From contig NC_089430.1 in assembly GCF_026210795.1 (NCBI RefSeq), positions 2,294,001 through 2,358,000 of the forward strand: a stretch of DNA of 64,000 nt, given 5' to 3'. Under the pieces are notes generated by a model, which saw nothing but the letters and a program-made list of their open reading frames with translations, was not told where the DNA came from and did not search any database. Position numbers and translations under genes: made by a program. Every line of letters begins with the position of its first letter. The stretch's first letter is position 1. This DNA comes from Rhizophagus irregularis (lineage: Eukaryota; Glomeromycota; Glomeromycetes; Glomerales; Glomeraceae). Shown piece by piece: positions 20,647 to 31,517 of the stretch.

Positions 20647-20650
20647 AGAT

Positions 20651-21015
20651 CCGGCCGGCATTACCGCGTAATCCCGAATTACCGAAAAAGGAAATTTATG
20701 TTACACAAGATTCCAAACGCATTTTTACCAAAATCGATTCTTGTGGAACGGGTATCGCCCAAAAAGGAAATGATCTACGTACCCGCATGAAGTCACATGA
20801 CATCGAAATTATTAGATCGAGACATCGTGTCCCGATCTCAAAGTTTAGCACTTTTTTTATACACTGTACTGTAAAAAATTCCACGGTTTTTCCATGAATG
20901 CGTTTTAGGCCAATAATCCAATAACTTATTCATCAGGTATCCTCGTGTTTCACAACAAGGACTGATGACCATGTAACCTCATCATCAGGTATTCTTGTAT
21001 TTTTTGATAATGACT
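20651..21015. other. Spacer between the replicon and the LINE array
   Basis: No gene. It contains a hairpin at 20814-20838 (AGATCG/CGATCT around GACA/TGTC) and two diverged copies of a 20-bp unit starting CATCAGGTAT (20931-20950 and 20983-21002). Two sequences here resemble LINE tails: AAGGACTGATGA at about 20957-20968 and TTGATAATGACTGAT directly before LINE copy 1. Confidence 0.55.
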
Positions 21016-21069
21016 GATAGATCTCTTACCGCTGATCTATTAACCAAAAATTTTCGGAAAGAAAATTTT
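21016..21069 (+). promoter_or_regulatory. Double hairpin at the LINE 5' end
   Basis: Hairpin one has arms ATAGATC/GATCTAT (21017-21040) and hairpin two 9-bp arms AAAATTTTC/GAAAATTTT with loop GGAAA (21047-21069). The arms are unchanged at the start of all five copies (29221, 38703, 46909, 55100), although hairpin one has base changes in its loop and copy 3 has one extra A in loop two. Likely part of the internal promoter or an RNA signal. Confidence 0.6.
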
Positions 21070-21125
21070 ATATCTTCGTACTAACAACTCTTATATTTTA
21101 TTTTACCCAACTCATACCTTCTAAC

Positions 21126-23261
21126 ATGTCTGGTAGAAACCTTGCTAGAAGAGGTGGCGGCAGCTATAATCCTAATAGTAATAAGACTGCTCGTCAAGAA
21201 AAGAAAAATAACAAAAAACAACTCTCTGATAATTCTGGTTCTGATAGTGATAACAATACTCAAAAACGTTCCCGTATATTTACTAAAGACTCCATGGATG
21301 AAGACTATGAAGATTTCGTTGCCGACGCGCCGGCTGACGGTGGTTTAGTTGGTTCAACTTCGACCGCTATTCCTCAACAAAATAATTCCCGCAGCACTAC
21401 CCAAGAAAATACTCAAGCTTCTACCCCGAATAATTCTGCTGCGCCTACTGCGCCTGGCCAAGACGCGTCCTCTGGTGCTAACGCGTCTATTCATGCACCA
21501 AGAAACAAAGAAAACAACTCATCCCCTAGCGCGTCCCCTAATATGGACGTAAATGATGGTACATCGCCCGATCAGGCTGTAGATCCCTCCCCTACTATTA
21601 CCATTAATCGTCAAGATTTCCTGGCTGCGGCTGCGCCCAACTCCGCTCCCCAAACTCTAGAGAAACTTAAAACTAATAAGGCAATTATAGATGCCGTTAA
21701 TAATTTATTTTTAGAAACGTATGAATCGTATACCGGTCGGGCTCGTATGACTGGTTCAGGGGACGCTAAGCGTCTCATCATACATTTTCATACTGCGGAG
21801 GCTCGTGACTTGTGTGTTGGAAGCACTCACTCCGATTTTCCGGACCTACAATTCCACCTGTACGACCCTAAACAGCTCCGGTCCGATGAAGACCTCCGTG
21901 CAATTCAAGTCACGGATATACCGTTCTTCATTACTAAACCGCAACTCCAATCCTACTTCAAGAAATTCGGCAATCTCCTTGCCCTCCATCTTTACTCAAG
22001 GAAAGGTGCTAAGATGCAACAAGCTCGCATTGTCTATGATCATGCTGATGCCATCTCCCGTTTCACAACTCAATGGGCCGTTTACTGCTTTTCCACCTGC
22101 TTACGTGTTACCCCTTGCCATTACTCTTTAGAACAAAAAGCTGCTCGTAGAGCGTTCGTAGCTGTTCTCTCCGAACTTCCCGCTAATACCAAAGATATCC
22201 ATCTCGCTCCTTTGGTCAAAGAACATGGAGCAAAAGCTATTAACATTCCCCTTTCCCTAAATTCTTATAAACCCAAGCCTTGGGCTTATGTTACCTTCAA
22301 CTCGCAAGAGACAATGGATGCCGCTATGGAACAGACTATTGGTTTCCAAGGTCGTACTCTTCGATGGGGTACATCCAACAATTCGAAAGCTCTTTGCCAC
22401 CGATGTGGTAAACTCGGTTGTGCTCCTACCTCCTGTCCGCTTAACCAACGCCGTGGTCGTTCACGTACACGTGACCCTGTGGCTGCTCTTAAAGAACGCT
22501 TCAATATTGGCCAAAGGCCCACCCAACAAAGAACGCCGCGCAATAATTCTCGATCTCGATCTCGATCTAAATCTCGGGATCGTTCTGCTTCAGCTCAGCA
22601 TTCTAATTCCAACTCCAATAGACCTAATAATAATAATTCCAATATTAATGCTAAGCCCTCCTCCTCCTCTGGCTCAGCTAACTCCTCCTCAACTGCTCAT
22701 GGACGTACACCTTCCAACAACCGTAAAGGCAAAGATAGATCTGTTTCCTTTTCGTCCAATGCTCGTGCTCCACTCCCGGATCCGAATTCTCCTAATGCTC
22801 TTGAGGCTGCCCTTAAGATTCTTAATGTTTTAAAGAATCTTCAACAAGATGTTGCTCGAGTGGAATCCCGCATTTCACATCTTGAACTTAACAATCAACG
22901 GCTATCTGCTATTGAAGCCCATTTAGGCATCGATCCTCCCTTTGCACCTGTCGTTAATACTGAACCTGATCGAATGGAAGAAGACCCTCCTGAAACCACT
23001 GGCACCTTAATCCAGCATCCCAATGCTCCTTTATCTGCCGGTTCACTGAAATCCTCTTCCTCTGCATCTACACCCAACAAAACCCCACACTCTGCTTCTG
23101 CATCCACTTCTAACCCTTCCCCGCAAGACGAATTGAACTCCGTTATTCAAGATCAAAAAGCGATTAAAGATACTTTACAATCGCTCACTGGTTCCATCCA
23201 AGGTTTTATTGCTTCTCTTGGTGGTTCTCCCTCCGATCGAGCTTCTGCTCTTTCGCAATAA
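21126..23261 (+). CDS. LINE ORF1 protein, copy 1
   Basis: 711 aa, intact. The N-terminus is basic, then low-complexity Ser/Asn/Pro/Ala-rich up to about residue 160. Two RRM-like folds follow: one starting IQVTDIPFF (about 255-335) and one with VAVLSELPA and PWAYVTFN (about 340-415). Next come a CCCC zinc knuckle (CHRCGKLGCAPTSC, about 424-437), an RS-rich basic stretch (SRSRSKSRDRS), and two short helical/coiled-coil segments near the C-terminus (QQDVARVESRIS; QDQKAIKDTLQSL). ORF1 proteins of LINEs bind the element RNA and act as chaperone and RNP scaffold. Unlike the other copies it starts MSGRN instead of MSRN. Confidence 0.88.
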   Translation: MSGRNLARRGGGSYNPNSNKTARQEKKNNKKQLSDNSGSDSDNNTQKRSRIFTKDSMDEDYEDFVADAPADGGLVGSTSTAIPQQNNSRSTTQENTQASTPNNSAAPTAPGQDASSGANASIHAPRNKENNSSPSASPNMDVNDGTSPDQAVDPSPTITINRQDFLAAAAPNSAPQTLEKLKTNKAIIDAVNNLFLETYESYTGRARMTGSGDAKRLIIHFHTAEARDLCVGSTHSDFPDLQFHLYDPKQLRSDEDLRAIQVTDIPFFITKPQLQSYFKKFGNLLALHLYSRKGAKMQQARIVYDHADAISRFTTQWAVYCFSTCLRVTPCHYSLEQKAARRAFVAVLSELPANTKDIHLAPLVKEHGAKAINIPLSLNSYKPKPWAYVTFNSQETMDAAMEQTIGFQGRTLRWGTSNNSKALCHRCGKLGCAPTSCPLNQRRGRSRTRDPVAALKERFNIGQRPTQQRTPRNNSRSRSRSKSRDRSASAQHSNSNSNRPNNNNSNINAKPSSSSGSANSSSTAHGRTPSNNRKGKDRSVSFSSNARAPLPDPNSPNALEAALKILNVLKNLQQDVARVESRISHLELNNQRLSAIEAHLGIDPPFAPVVNTEPDRMEEDPPETTGTLIQHPNAPLSAGSLKSSSSASTPNKTPHSASASTSNPSPQDELNSVIQDQKAIKDTLQSLTGSIQGFIASLGGSPSDRASALSQ

Positions 23262-23308
23262 CTGATTTCTCACTTCCTTCCCCCGTACTTTATTATCATT
23301 GTGTTCTA

Positions 23309-26300
23309 ATGACTGACAATTTTAATTATGATACGTTTGTTCGCAACCCACCCAACCCTGTAGATATTTATAATTTTTCAGAACATGAATCTTTATTCAC
23401 TACTTTAAATTCTTCTCCCATCCCCAATTCGTTTAATATTTCATCTTTTAATGTTAATGGTCTTCGACATAATAGCCAAGTTAAAATTGAACAAATTTCA
23501 AACTTTTTCAACCTTAAACATATTTCCTTTGGTGGTATCGTAGATACCCATCTATCCCCCAAGCAAATTCACTTTTTATCTAAACGCCTTCCTAATTATA
23601 CTGTCTTTTCATCTGACATAGATAAAGCTAAACAAGTTAAATCTACTGGTGGCGTTTCCCTTTTTATTGAAAAAACCCTTGCTTCTCATGTACAAGATTT
23701 TGTTTCACATTCTTCGCGAATTTTATCTGTTGACCTTTATTTCAAAGGCAACGTTAAATTGCGCATTTTTGTTATTTATATTCCTCCTTTTTCTGATTCT
23801 AAATTACGATCAGAAACCATTGACCTTCTTTTACAATTATTAGTGCAAACTAAACAACAAAATTTTTATCACGCCATTTGTGGCGATTTCAATATGCATT
23901 TAGATGCCTATTATCCTATTTATTTTAACCGCCCCTCTGTTGCTTCCTAACGAACTTATCGTTTGCTACATCACTTTTTATCTCATGGATATGAAGAAAC
24001 TATTCCTGTTAACGCTTCTGATTCCTTAGGCACTTTTCACCGTGACGATCAAGTTACTCGTATTGACTATGTTTGGTCTTGTCCAATGCTTAAAAGCTTT
24101 GCTCTCACCTCCTATATATTTGACGCCCAAGACACCTGCTCTTCCGATCACAATCCTATCATCACTTATTTCGATGATTCACTCTTGTTTGCGTCTGTCA
24201 AGGTTGCTCGCGCTAAACAACTTCAACGTCGCAATCGCCGCATATTCAAATTTGATTCAGTTACTGATCAACAATGGGAATTTTTCTCTGCTCATACTGA
24301 CTCTTTATGCGACGTACCGCCATCAACCTTCTCAACATGGCATATTAATCAACAATGCGAATATTTACATTCTCGTATAGTGAAAGCTGCTACTGCCTCC
24401 CTTCCGTCTGTCCTGGTTGGCAATCAACATACGCCTACGGTGCCCAAAGATTTGGAAGCCCTAACTCAACATTATCGTTTCCTCAGCCGTCTTTTGCATT
24501 CGATACGTTTATTGCGAAAATATCCTTCCACTTATTATAATAGACATGAACGTACTTGGTCCACTCATTTCATTAGACTTCAAAAGATTCTTCATCTTTA
24601 TAAGAAGATTATTCCTTCTCCTCCTATTTTACCTACTTCTTTATCCTCATGTAGGCAAGACGATTTTAAACTTTTATTGGCATCTTTAAAGACTATTTCC
24701 GATGCCCTCCATGGTTTCCTTCTTCTCAAAGAAAAAGATTTTCAAGATTCTTCCATTCGTGCCAAATTGGAAGATAGGGACAATAATTTTGAAACCGATA
24801 TTTCCTCCTTTATTAATTCTGCTCTTTCAAGGACTCGACGCCGCATCACCTTGGATCGTGTCTTCATCGACCATCCTACACAACCAAAACTTTTGACGGA
24901 CCCGCATGATATTGATGACGCTGTTATCAACCACTTCCAGAATTCCGTGCCTATAAAGTCATCTCCCCCTGACAATATTTCCGCTCTTCCAGATAGATGG
25001 TCTTCTGCTTATTGCCCTATGGACGATGTGGATTCTTCTATTTACAACTCTTTGTTGGATCCTCCTACCCTTGATGAATGGCTGTCTACGGTCTCTTTGA
25101 TGCCGAATGACAAAGCTTCTGGCCCTTCTATGATTACCTATGAGATGCTTAAGCATCTGGGTTCCAACACTTCAGCTTTGGTTCTAATCCTGGTACAATC
25201 GTGCTTTCGTACTGCTGATATCCCTGATTTATGGCGTCAAGCTATGGTTTTTCCCATCCCTAAACCTCACGATTGGAAATGTCAACTCAAGAATACGAGA
25301 CCTATTACTTTACTTGAAGTAATTAGGAAATCTTTGGTTAAACTCTTTTATAATCGTCTCGCTTCCATTTTGGCTTCAAATGAAGTTCTCAAAGGAGGTA
25401 ACTTCGCCGGTCTCCCAGGTGGTTCTTGTCGCGACCCTATTGTCGTTCTTGAATCTATTATCCATGATGCTCATGTCAACAAATCACCACTTTGGATCCT
25501 TTCGCAAGATATTTCAAAGGCTTTCGACTCAGTTGATCTCAAGATGTTGCGTTTCGCTTTAGAACGCATTAAACTTCCTGCTTCTGCTATCAAGTTTATT
25601 TTATCCTCTTCATGAAACGCTCTAATCGCGTTTTTACTGCTCATGGAACTACTCCTTCTTACCGTGTTCGCATTGGTATAGATCAAGGCGAAGTTATCTC
25701 TCCTTTACTCTGGGTCATATATATAGACCCTTTATTGACTGTTCTCAAAAATGAAATGATGGATCCATATACGCTTCATGCTCCCTCTTTAATTAATCCT
25801 TTGGCTCAGGCTAATTCAGGTGGATTACGAATCAACAATTTGGTCTTCATGGATGACTCTACTTTAATTTCGTCATCCAAATCTGGAATGGAATCAATGC
25901 TCTCTATTACGGAAGAATTTTATCAAATCAACAATACTTCCGCTAATCATAACAAATATGTTTTAATTACTAATTCGTTGCCTCCCACTTCAGTTTTATC
26001 ACCTTCTCCAGTCGTGTTTGACTTGCAATTATCCGGATTGAACATAGTTCTTTCCATTTCTATTGTGCCTATCTCCATGAATAGCTCTTTCCGCTTCCTG
26101 GGCGTGTGGTTCAATGTCGCTGGTTCTCGTGATTTTGTCAAGAAGCAAGTTGCTAGAGAATGTAACTCCTTCGCCGCTACCGTACGCCCTGCCAAATTAT
26201 CTGCTAAACAAATAGTTTATTTACACAACACCGTCCTTATCCCGAAATTGGAATATCGCATGCAAGTCACTCACCTCTCCGAATCTGAATGTGCCTCGGC

Positions 26301-28929
26301 AACTAGCAGTATCCGTTCCTTGGTTAAACACAAGGCCAACTTTTCACGAGTACTCCCTGATTCTATTTTGTTTTTGTCTCAAGGCTTGGGATTGATTAAT
26401 TTATTTTTTCATCAATCACAAACACATTTAACTAATTTATTTTTGTTAGCTAATTCTTCTTCTTCTTTTATGAAAAATTTATTTTTATATAGATTACGTT
26501 TAATTCAATCTTCTTTTTTAATTCCTATCTCCCCATTGTTAGTTAAAGATTGGACTATATGGTCTAAACTTTTTGCTTTTAAACAGGATTATATCGCTTG
26601 CACTATTGCTCTCCTGACCACCACTCCCTTCATGTTGTTGCGCTCACAACTTTCAACTTTGCCTGACCTTACTATGTCTAATGGTCATACACCTTTATAT
26701 GATGTTATGACTCCAAAAGTTTTTATTTCTTACTTCCGACGTCTTAGAAGTTTGCAACTATATTACCTATCACAATTTATTACGCCTCAAGGAACCCATA
26801 TGATTACTTGGAACGTTTATTTATCCAATTTATCGAGCAGGAAAGGTCATCGTGTCCTCCCACACAAATGGTTCAATGACATTCACCAATGCGTCACTGT
26901 TCCTGGTTCCAACTCTCTCCTTTTGGATCGGTTCTCTTCTGATGCTATTCCTTCCAATATCGACTTGGTTCCCGCCTTTGGTTCCTCTCGAAAATCTATG
27001 AAATGGATCGTAACTTTGGATGATGATGGCTCTCCTCTCTTTGGAAAACAGCTCAGTAAACAGCAATATTCCTGCAAGATTGTCCATTGGACTTCTGATT
27101 GTGTGACTCGACCTAATGATGTTATCACGCTCACTCCTTGTCCTGGTTGTTCTAAACATGTACCGGTTACCCATACTAAAAGCAATCCAACAGATGTTAC
27201 TCCTTTATGTATCATCCCAAAACTCTCTCCTCTTCGATCTTTACTTCTCCCAACTACGCAGGAGCGTATTAGACATGACACCACCACTATCGCTTTCCCT
27301 TTTACTTGGGCGGACCTTGACGAGACTGTAAGATCCTATTATGGCCGTTTGGACATTCAACCTAATTTTTCACAAGAAGATGCGATTACTCTCCCCTCTC
27401 CTTCTCCTCTTCCCTCTTTGGGTTCGGCTGCCCCTCTTGCTTTTGCTGCCTCACCGTTAGCGACTCCTCCTGATAACCATTATTGTTTTTATACCGATGG
27501 TTCTTTAATTAACCTTGGCACTCCTGATGTTTCTATGGGTTGGTCTTGGGTTCAAGTCCTTGATGGCGCTGGCTTTTTCCAATCTATCGCTGCTTACGCT
27601 CATGGAATTATTCACAATTGGCCTTCTTCTACAAGGGCTGAAATTGCCGCTATACATGCTGCTCTTACAGTTACTCCTCCCTCTTCAACGGTCACTATTC
27701 ATACTGACTCTCAATCTGCCATAGATGGTCTTCGTCTATGTGCTACGTTTTCTTATTCCAATAGTAGGCTTTATTACAAGACCACCAATTTTGAACTCTG
27801 GGCTATTATTGAACGTCTCATTTCCTCCAAATCTTTATCCGTCACGGCTGTTAAAGTGAAAGGTCACTCTGGTAATTTCTATAATGACTACGCGGACTCT
27901 CTGGCCAACTCTGCACATACTTCTCCTTCAGCAATTCTTCTTTCTGATCTGGATCAAGTATCTCCTCACAATTTCTTATTAAAATATGATGATATTTTAT
28001 GCGAATCCAACCCACGACGCCTATTTAAGCAATATTCGCAAATGCTGTGGATGCATAGATTAACGCGTTTATCGCGTTTTAACTTTACCATTGCTTTATC
28101 CTCTATCTCAGATTTCGTGATTGATTGGGATCTTACCTGGTTCTCGCTAAATTCTGAACCTCAGCATGATGCTTCATTTACTCGTGCTCATGCTTCCTTT
28201 CATCGCACCTTTAAATTCAAACTCTTTTTGGAAGATTTGCCTATCTTGGAACATCTTAAAAGAATTCGCCCGGACTTGTATATTGACATCTTATTGTGTC
28301 GTTCGTGCCTCGACTCCAAGGAAGATCTTATGCACTTGTTTATATGCAAATGTAGACGAATCGCTATGGAACAGATTCTCTTCTCCTACCAACATCACTT
28401 TATCAACAAACTTCAAGAAGCTGGTGATCTCGTTAAGAAAGATCCCTCTTTAATTATTAACAAATTTAAATCTCTTCCTTGTTGGTCCTTTTCTTCTTCA
28501 AATTGGACTTCATATAGCCTTGTCTGTGGCTGCCTTCCGAAATCCTTTGTCGAATTTTTTGAAGAACTTTCTATTCCACGTAACTCTGCGATGAAGGTTA
28601 TCTCTGCTATCCACAATCACTTTATCCAAAAGATTAGAAAACGAATTTGGCTACCGCGCTCCTATGATAAATCTAAATGGGAAGACGCGATGAATATTAC
28701 TCATAAACTCAAACTTTCTCGGCCTTCAAATTTGCCAAAGTCTACGTACTTACCTTTCTCAACTTTACCTCCTCCGACCCTTTCCGACGCCGCACGTGAC
28801 TCCGACGTTGATTATTTAAAGAACTCGATGAAATATGGTTTGCCTTGGTTTAATCACTATTCGGGTTTTATGGGTCATCTAACGGTGCAACTTACTAACA
28901 GCTTTAGCAGGGTGGTGTGTCGATTTTAA
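23309..28929 (+). pseudogene. LINE ORF2 polyprotein, copy 1 (nonsense and frameshift)
   Basis: Same architecture as the full 1873-codon ORF2: AP-like endonuclease (SFNVNGL, GDFNMH, RIDYVWS, SSDHNPI), reverse transcriptase (SQDISKAFDSV motif A, GIDQGEVISPLL motif B, FMDDS motif C), RNase H (YTDGS, RAEI, HTDSQSA, GHSGNFYNDYADS) and a C-terminal C-x2-C ... H-x4-C motif. A Gln codon has become TAA at 23948-23950 inside the endonuclease, and one C is missing at about 25603-25608 between RT motifs A and B. All catalytic residues I can identify are kept. Confidence 0.9.
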
Positions 28930-29325
28930 TAATGGGCGCATTGTTCGTTGGTTTGTTTGCATAGTTGCCTCTTCTTAGGTTGAAATATATTTAGGCGGGG
29001 GATCAGGATAGTTTTAGTGTTATGCGATTTTTCTTTTTGAATTATTTTATAGCTTTATTACTGTTTTGGAGACTATATAGTTTTGTTTTTAGTTAATTTT
29101 ATTTTTCTTTTTTGTACTTTGAAAATTTTATTTTATTTTTTGTAAGTTCGTTAAATAAATTTAATAAAGATAAAGGCTACTATGCCATGTTTGCCTTGAT
29201 AAGGACTGATGACTGATGATGATAGATCTCTTACCGCCGATCTATTAACCAAAAATTTTCGGAAAGAAAATTTTATATCTTCGTACTGACAACTCTTATA
29301 TTTTACCCAACTCATACCTTCTAAC

Positions 29326-31470
29326 ATGTCTAGAAACCTTGCTAGAAGAGGTGGCGGCAGTTATAATCCCAATAGTAATAAGGCTGCTCGTCAAGAAAAG
29401 AAAAATAATAAAAAACAACTCTCTGATAATTCTGGTTCCGATAGTGATAACACTTCTCAAAAACGTTCTCGTATTATTACAAAAGACTCCATGGATGAAG
29501 ACTATGAAGATTTCGTTGCCGACGCGCCGGCTGACGGTGGTTTAGTTGGTTCAACTTCGACCGCTATTCCTCAACAAAATAATTCCCGCAGCACCGCCCA
29601 AGAAAATACTCAAGCTTCTACCCCGAATAATTCTGCTGCGCCTTCTGCGCCCGGCCAAGACGCGTCCTCTGGAGCTAACGCGTCTATTCATGCACCTCGA
29701 AACAAAGAAAATAACTCATCCCCTAACGCGTCCCTTAATATGGACGTGAATGATGGCACATCGCCCGATCAGGCTGTTGATCCCTCCCCTACCATTACCA
29801 TTAATCGTCAAGATTTCCTGGCTGCGGCTGCGCCCAACTCTGCTCCCCAAACTCTAGAGAAACTTAAAACTAATAAGGCAATCATTGATGCCGTTAACAA
29901 TTTGTTTTTAGAAACATATGAATCATATACCGGTCGGGCTCGTATGACTGGTTCAGGGGACGCTAAACGTCTCATCATTCACTTCCATACCGCAGAGGCT
30001 CGAGACTTGTGTATTGGTTCCACACACTCCGATTTTCCGGACCTACAATTCCACCTGTACGATCCCAAACAGCTCCGGTCCGATGAAGACCTCCGTGCAA
30101 TTCAAGTCACGGATATCCCGTTTTTCATTACTAAACCCCAACTACAATCCTATTTCAAGAAATTTGGCAACCTGCTATCCCTTCATCTCTATTCAAGGAA
30201 AGGTGCCAAAATGCAACAAGCCCGCATCGTCTATGATCATGCCGATGCTATCTCCCGTTTTACAACCCAATGGGCAGTCTACTGTTTTTCCACCTGTCTG
30301 CGTGTAACTCCCTGTCATTACTCAGTGGATTTAAAAGCTGCTCGTCGTGAATTCGTTGCAATTCTCTCTGGTCTCCCTGCTAATACTAAAGATATCCATC
30401 TCGCTCCTTTGGTTAAAGAACACGGAGCTAAAGCTATTAACATCCCTCTCTCCTTAAATTCATATAAACCTAAGCCTTGGGCTTATGTTACTTTTAATTC
30501 ACAAGAAACAATGGATGCCGCCATGGAGCAAACTATTGGATTCCAAGGTCGTACTCTTAGATGGGGTACCTCCAATGATTCGAAAGCTCTTTGCCACAGA
30601 TGTGGTAAACTCGGTTGTGCTCCTACCTCCTGTCCTCTCAATCAACGTCGCGGTCGTTCTCGTACACGTGACCCTGATGCTGCTCTCAAAGAACGTTTCA
30701 ACATTGGTCAAAGACCTGCTCAACAACGAGCCCCGCGTAATACTTCTCGATCTCGATCTCGCTCTAAATCACGGGATCGTTCTGCCTCTGCTCAACGTTC
30801 GAATTCCAGCTCCAATGGTTCTAATAATAATAACAATGATAATAAAAATCATAATAATCATAACAACCCTCTCTCCTCTGGTTCAGCAGGTTCCTCCTCT
30901 TCTGCTCATGGACGTACGCCCTCCAACAACCGAAAAGGCAAAAATCGATCTGTTTCGTTTTCGTCCAATGCTCGCACCCCGCTCCCTGATCCAAGTTCTT
31001 CTAATGCCCTTGAGGCTGCTCTTAACATTCTCGATGTGTTGAAGAAACTTCAACAAGATGTTGTTCGTGTGGAATCCCGCATTTCAAATCTTGAACTTAA
31101 CAATCAACGGCTATCTGCTATTGAAGCCCATTTAGGCATTAATCCTCCCTCCGCTCCTGTTGTCAATTCTGAACCTGATCGGATGGAAGAAGACCCTCCT
31201 GAAACTACTGGTACCTTAATCCCACATCCAAATGCTCCCTCGACTTCCAATCCAAAGCACTCTTCTCCTCCCAAATCTACATCCAACACAGCTTCACACT
31301 CTGCTCCTGCTTCCGCTCCAAACCCTTCCCCGCAAGACGATTTAAACTCTGTTATTCAAGATCAAAAAGCGATTAAAGATACTTTACAATCGCTCACTGG
31401 TTCCATTCAAGGTTTTATTGCTTCTCTTGGTGGTTCTCCCTCCGATCGAGCTTCCGCTCCTTCGAAATAA
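29326..31470 (+). CDS. LINE ORF1 protein, copy 2
   Basis: 714 aa, intact and the most diverged of the ORF1s, mainly in the Asn-rich stretch after the RS region (several NNN and HNN units) and in the Pro/Ser-rich linker near residue 650. Both RRM-like folds, the CCCC knuckle and the C-terminal helices are unchanged in outline. Confidence 0.88.
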   Translation: MSRNLARRGGGSYNPNSNKAARQEKKNNKKQLSDNSGSDSDNTSQKRSRIITKDSMDEDYEDFVADAPADGGLVGSTSTAIPQQNNSRSTAQENTQASTPNNSAAPSAPGQDASSGANASIHAPRNKENNSSPNASLNMDVNDGTSPDQAVDPSPTITINRQDFLAAAAPNSAPQTLEKLKTNKAIIDAVNNLFLETYESYTGRARMTGSGDAKRLIIHFHTAEARDLCIGSTHSDFPDLQFHLYDPKQLRSDEDLRAIQVTDIPFFITKPQLQSYFKKFGNLLSLHLYSRKGAKMQQARIVYDHADAISRFTTQWAVYCFSTCLRVTPCHYSVDLKAARREFVAILSGLPANTKDIHLAPLVKEHGAKAINIPLSLNSYKPKPWAYVTFNSQETMDAAMEQTIGFQGRTLRWGTSNDSKALCHRCGKLGCAPTSCPLNQRRGRSRTRDPDAALKERFNIGQRPAQQRAPRNTSRSRSRSKSRDRSASAQRSNSSSNGSNNNNNDNKNHNNHNNPLSSGSAGSSSSAHGRTPSNNRKGKNRSVSFSSNARTPLPDPSSSNALEAALNILDVLKKLQQDVVRVESRISNLELNNQRLSAIEAHLGINPPSAPVVNSEPDRMEEDPPETTGTLIPHPNAPSTSNPKHSSPPKSTSNTASHSAPASAPNPSPQDDLNSVIQDQKAIKDTLQSLTGSIQGFIASLGGSPSDRASAPSK

Positions 31471-31517
31471 CCGACTTCTCTACTATTTTCCCCGTCTATC
31501 GTTATCATTGTGTTCTA

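Larger units (their letters stand above)
14041..20650 (+). mobile_element. Virus- or plasmid-like DNA replicon with PolB and SF3 helicase
   Basis: About 6.6 kb of higher GC than its surroundings, with five co-directional intronless genes separated by short spacers, each with its own upstream AATTGA-type motif and a TATTTTTT octamer downstream. The gene set combines a D5/SF3-type helicase, a family B DNA polymerase and three accessory genes. Self-encoded PolB plus SF3 helicase is found in virophage/Polinton-like viruses, giant-virus relatives and some linear plasmids. No capsid, packaging ATPase, integrase or RNA polymerase gene is visible, and clear terminal repeats were not found, so the borders are set by composition (start) and by the last terminator-like octamer (end). 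Two in-frame TGA codons and two frameshifts indicate decay after integration. The class is inference. Confidence 0.65.
21016..29220 (+). mobile_element. LINE copy 1
   Basis: About 8.2 kb with a 5' UTR of two hairpins, ORF1, a 47-nt spacer, ORF2, a 3' UTR of about 290 nt and a short-repeat tail (TTGATAAGGACTGAT plus GACTGATGAT). The domain content (RRM and zinc-knuckle ORF1; endonuclease, RT and RNase H ORF2) fits a Tad/I-like clade of non-LTR retrotransposons. ORF1 is open; ORF2 carries one nonsense mutation and one frameshift. Followed directly by copy 2 with no host sequence between. Confidence 0.92.

Noticed and set aside
29200-29290. Hammerhead ribozyme formed by CTGATGA in the LINE tail and GGAAA in the next 5' end
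   Set aside because: A small CCTT/AAGG hairpin precedes CTGATGA, but the bases around it do not give a proper stem I and cleavage site, no stem II closes between the core boxes, and CTGATGA is not kept at all junctions. A covariance-model scan would settle it.
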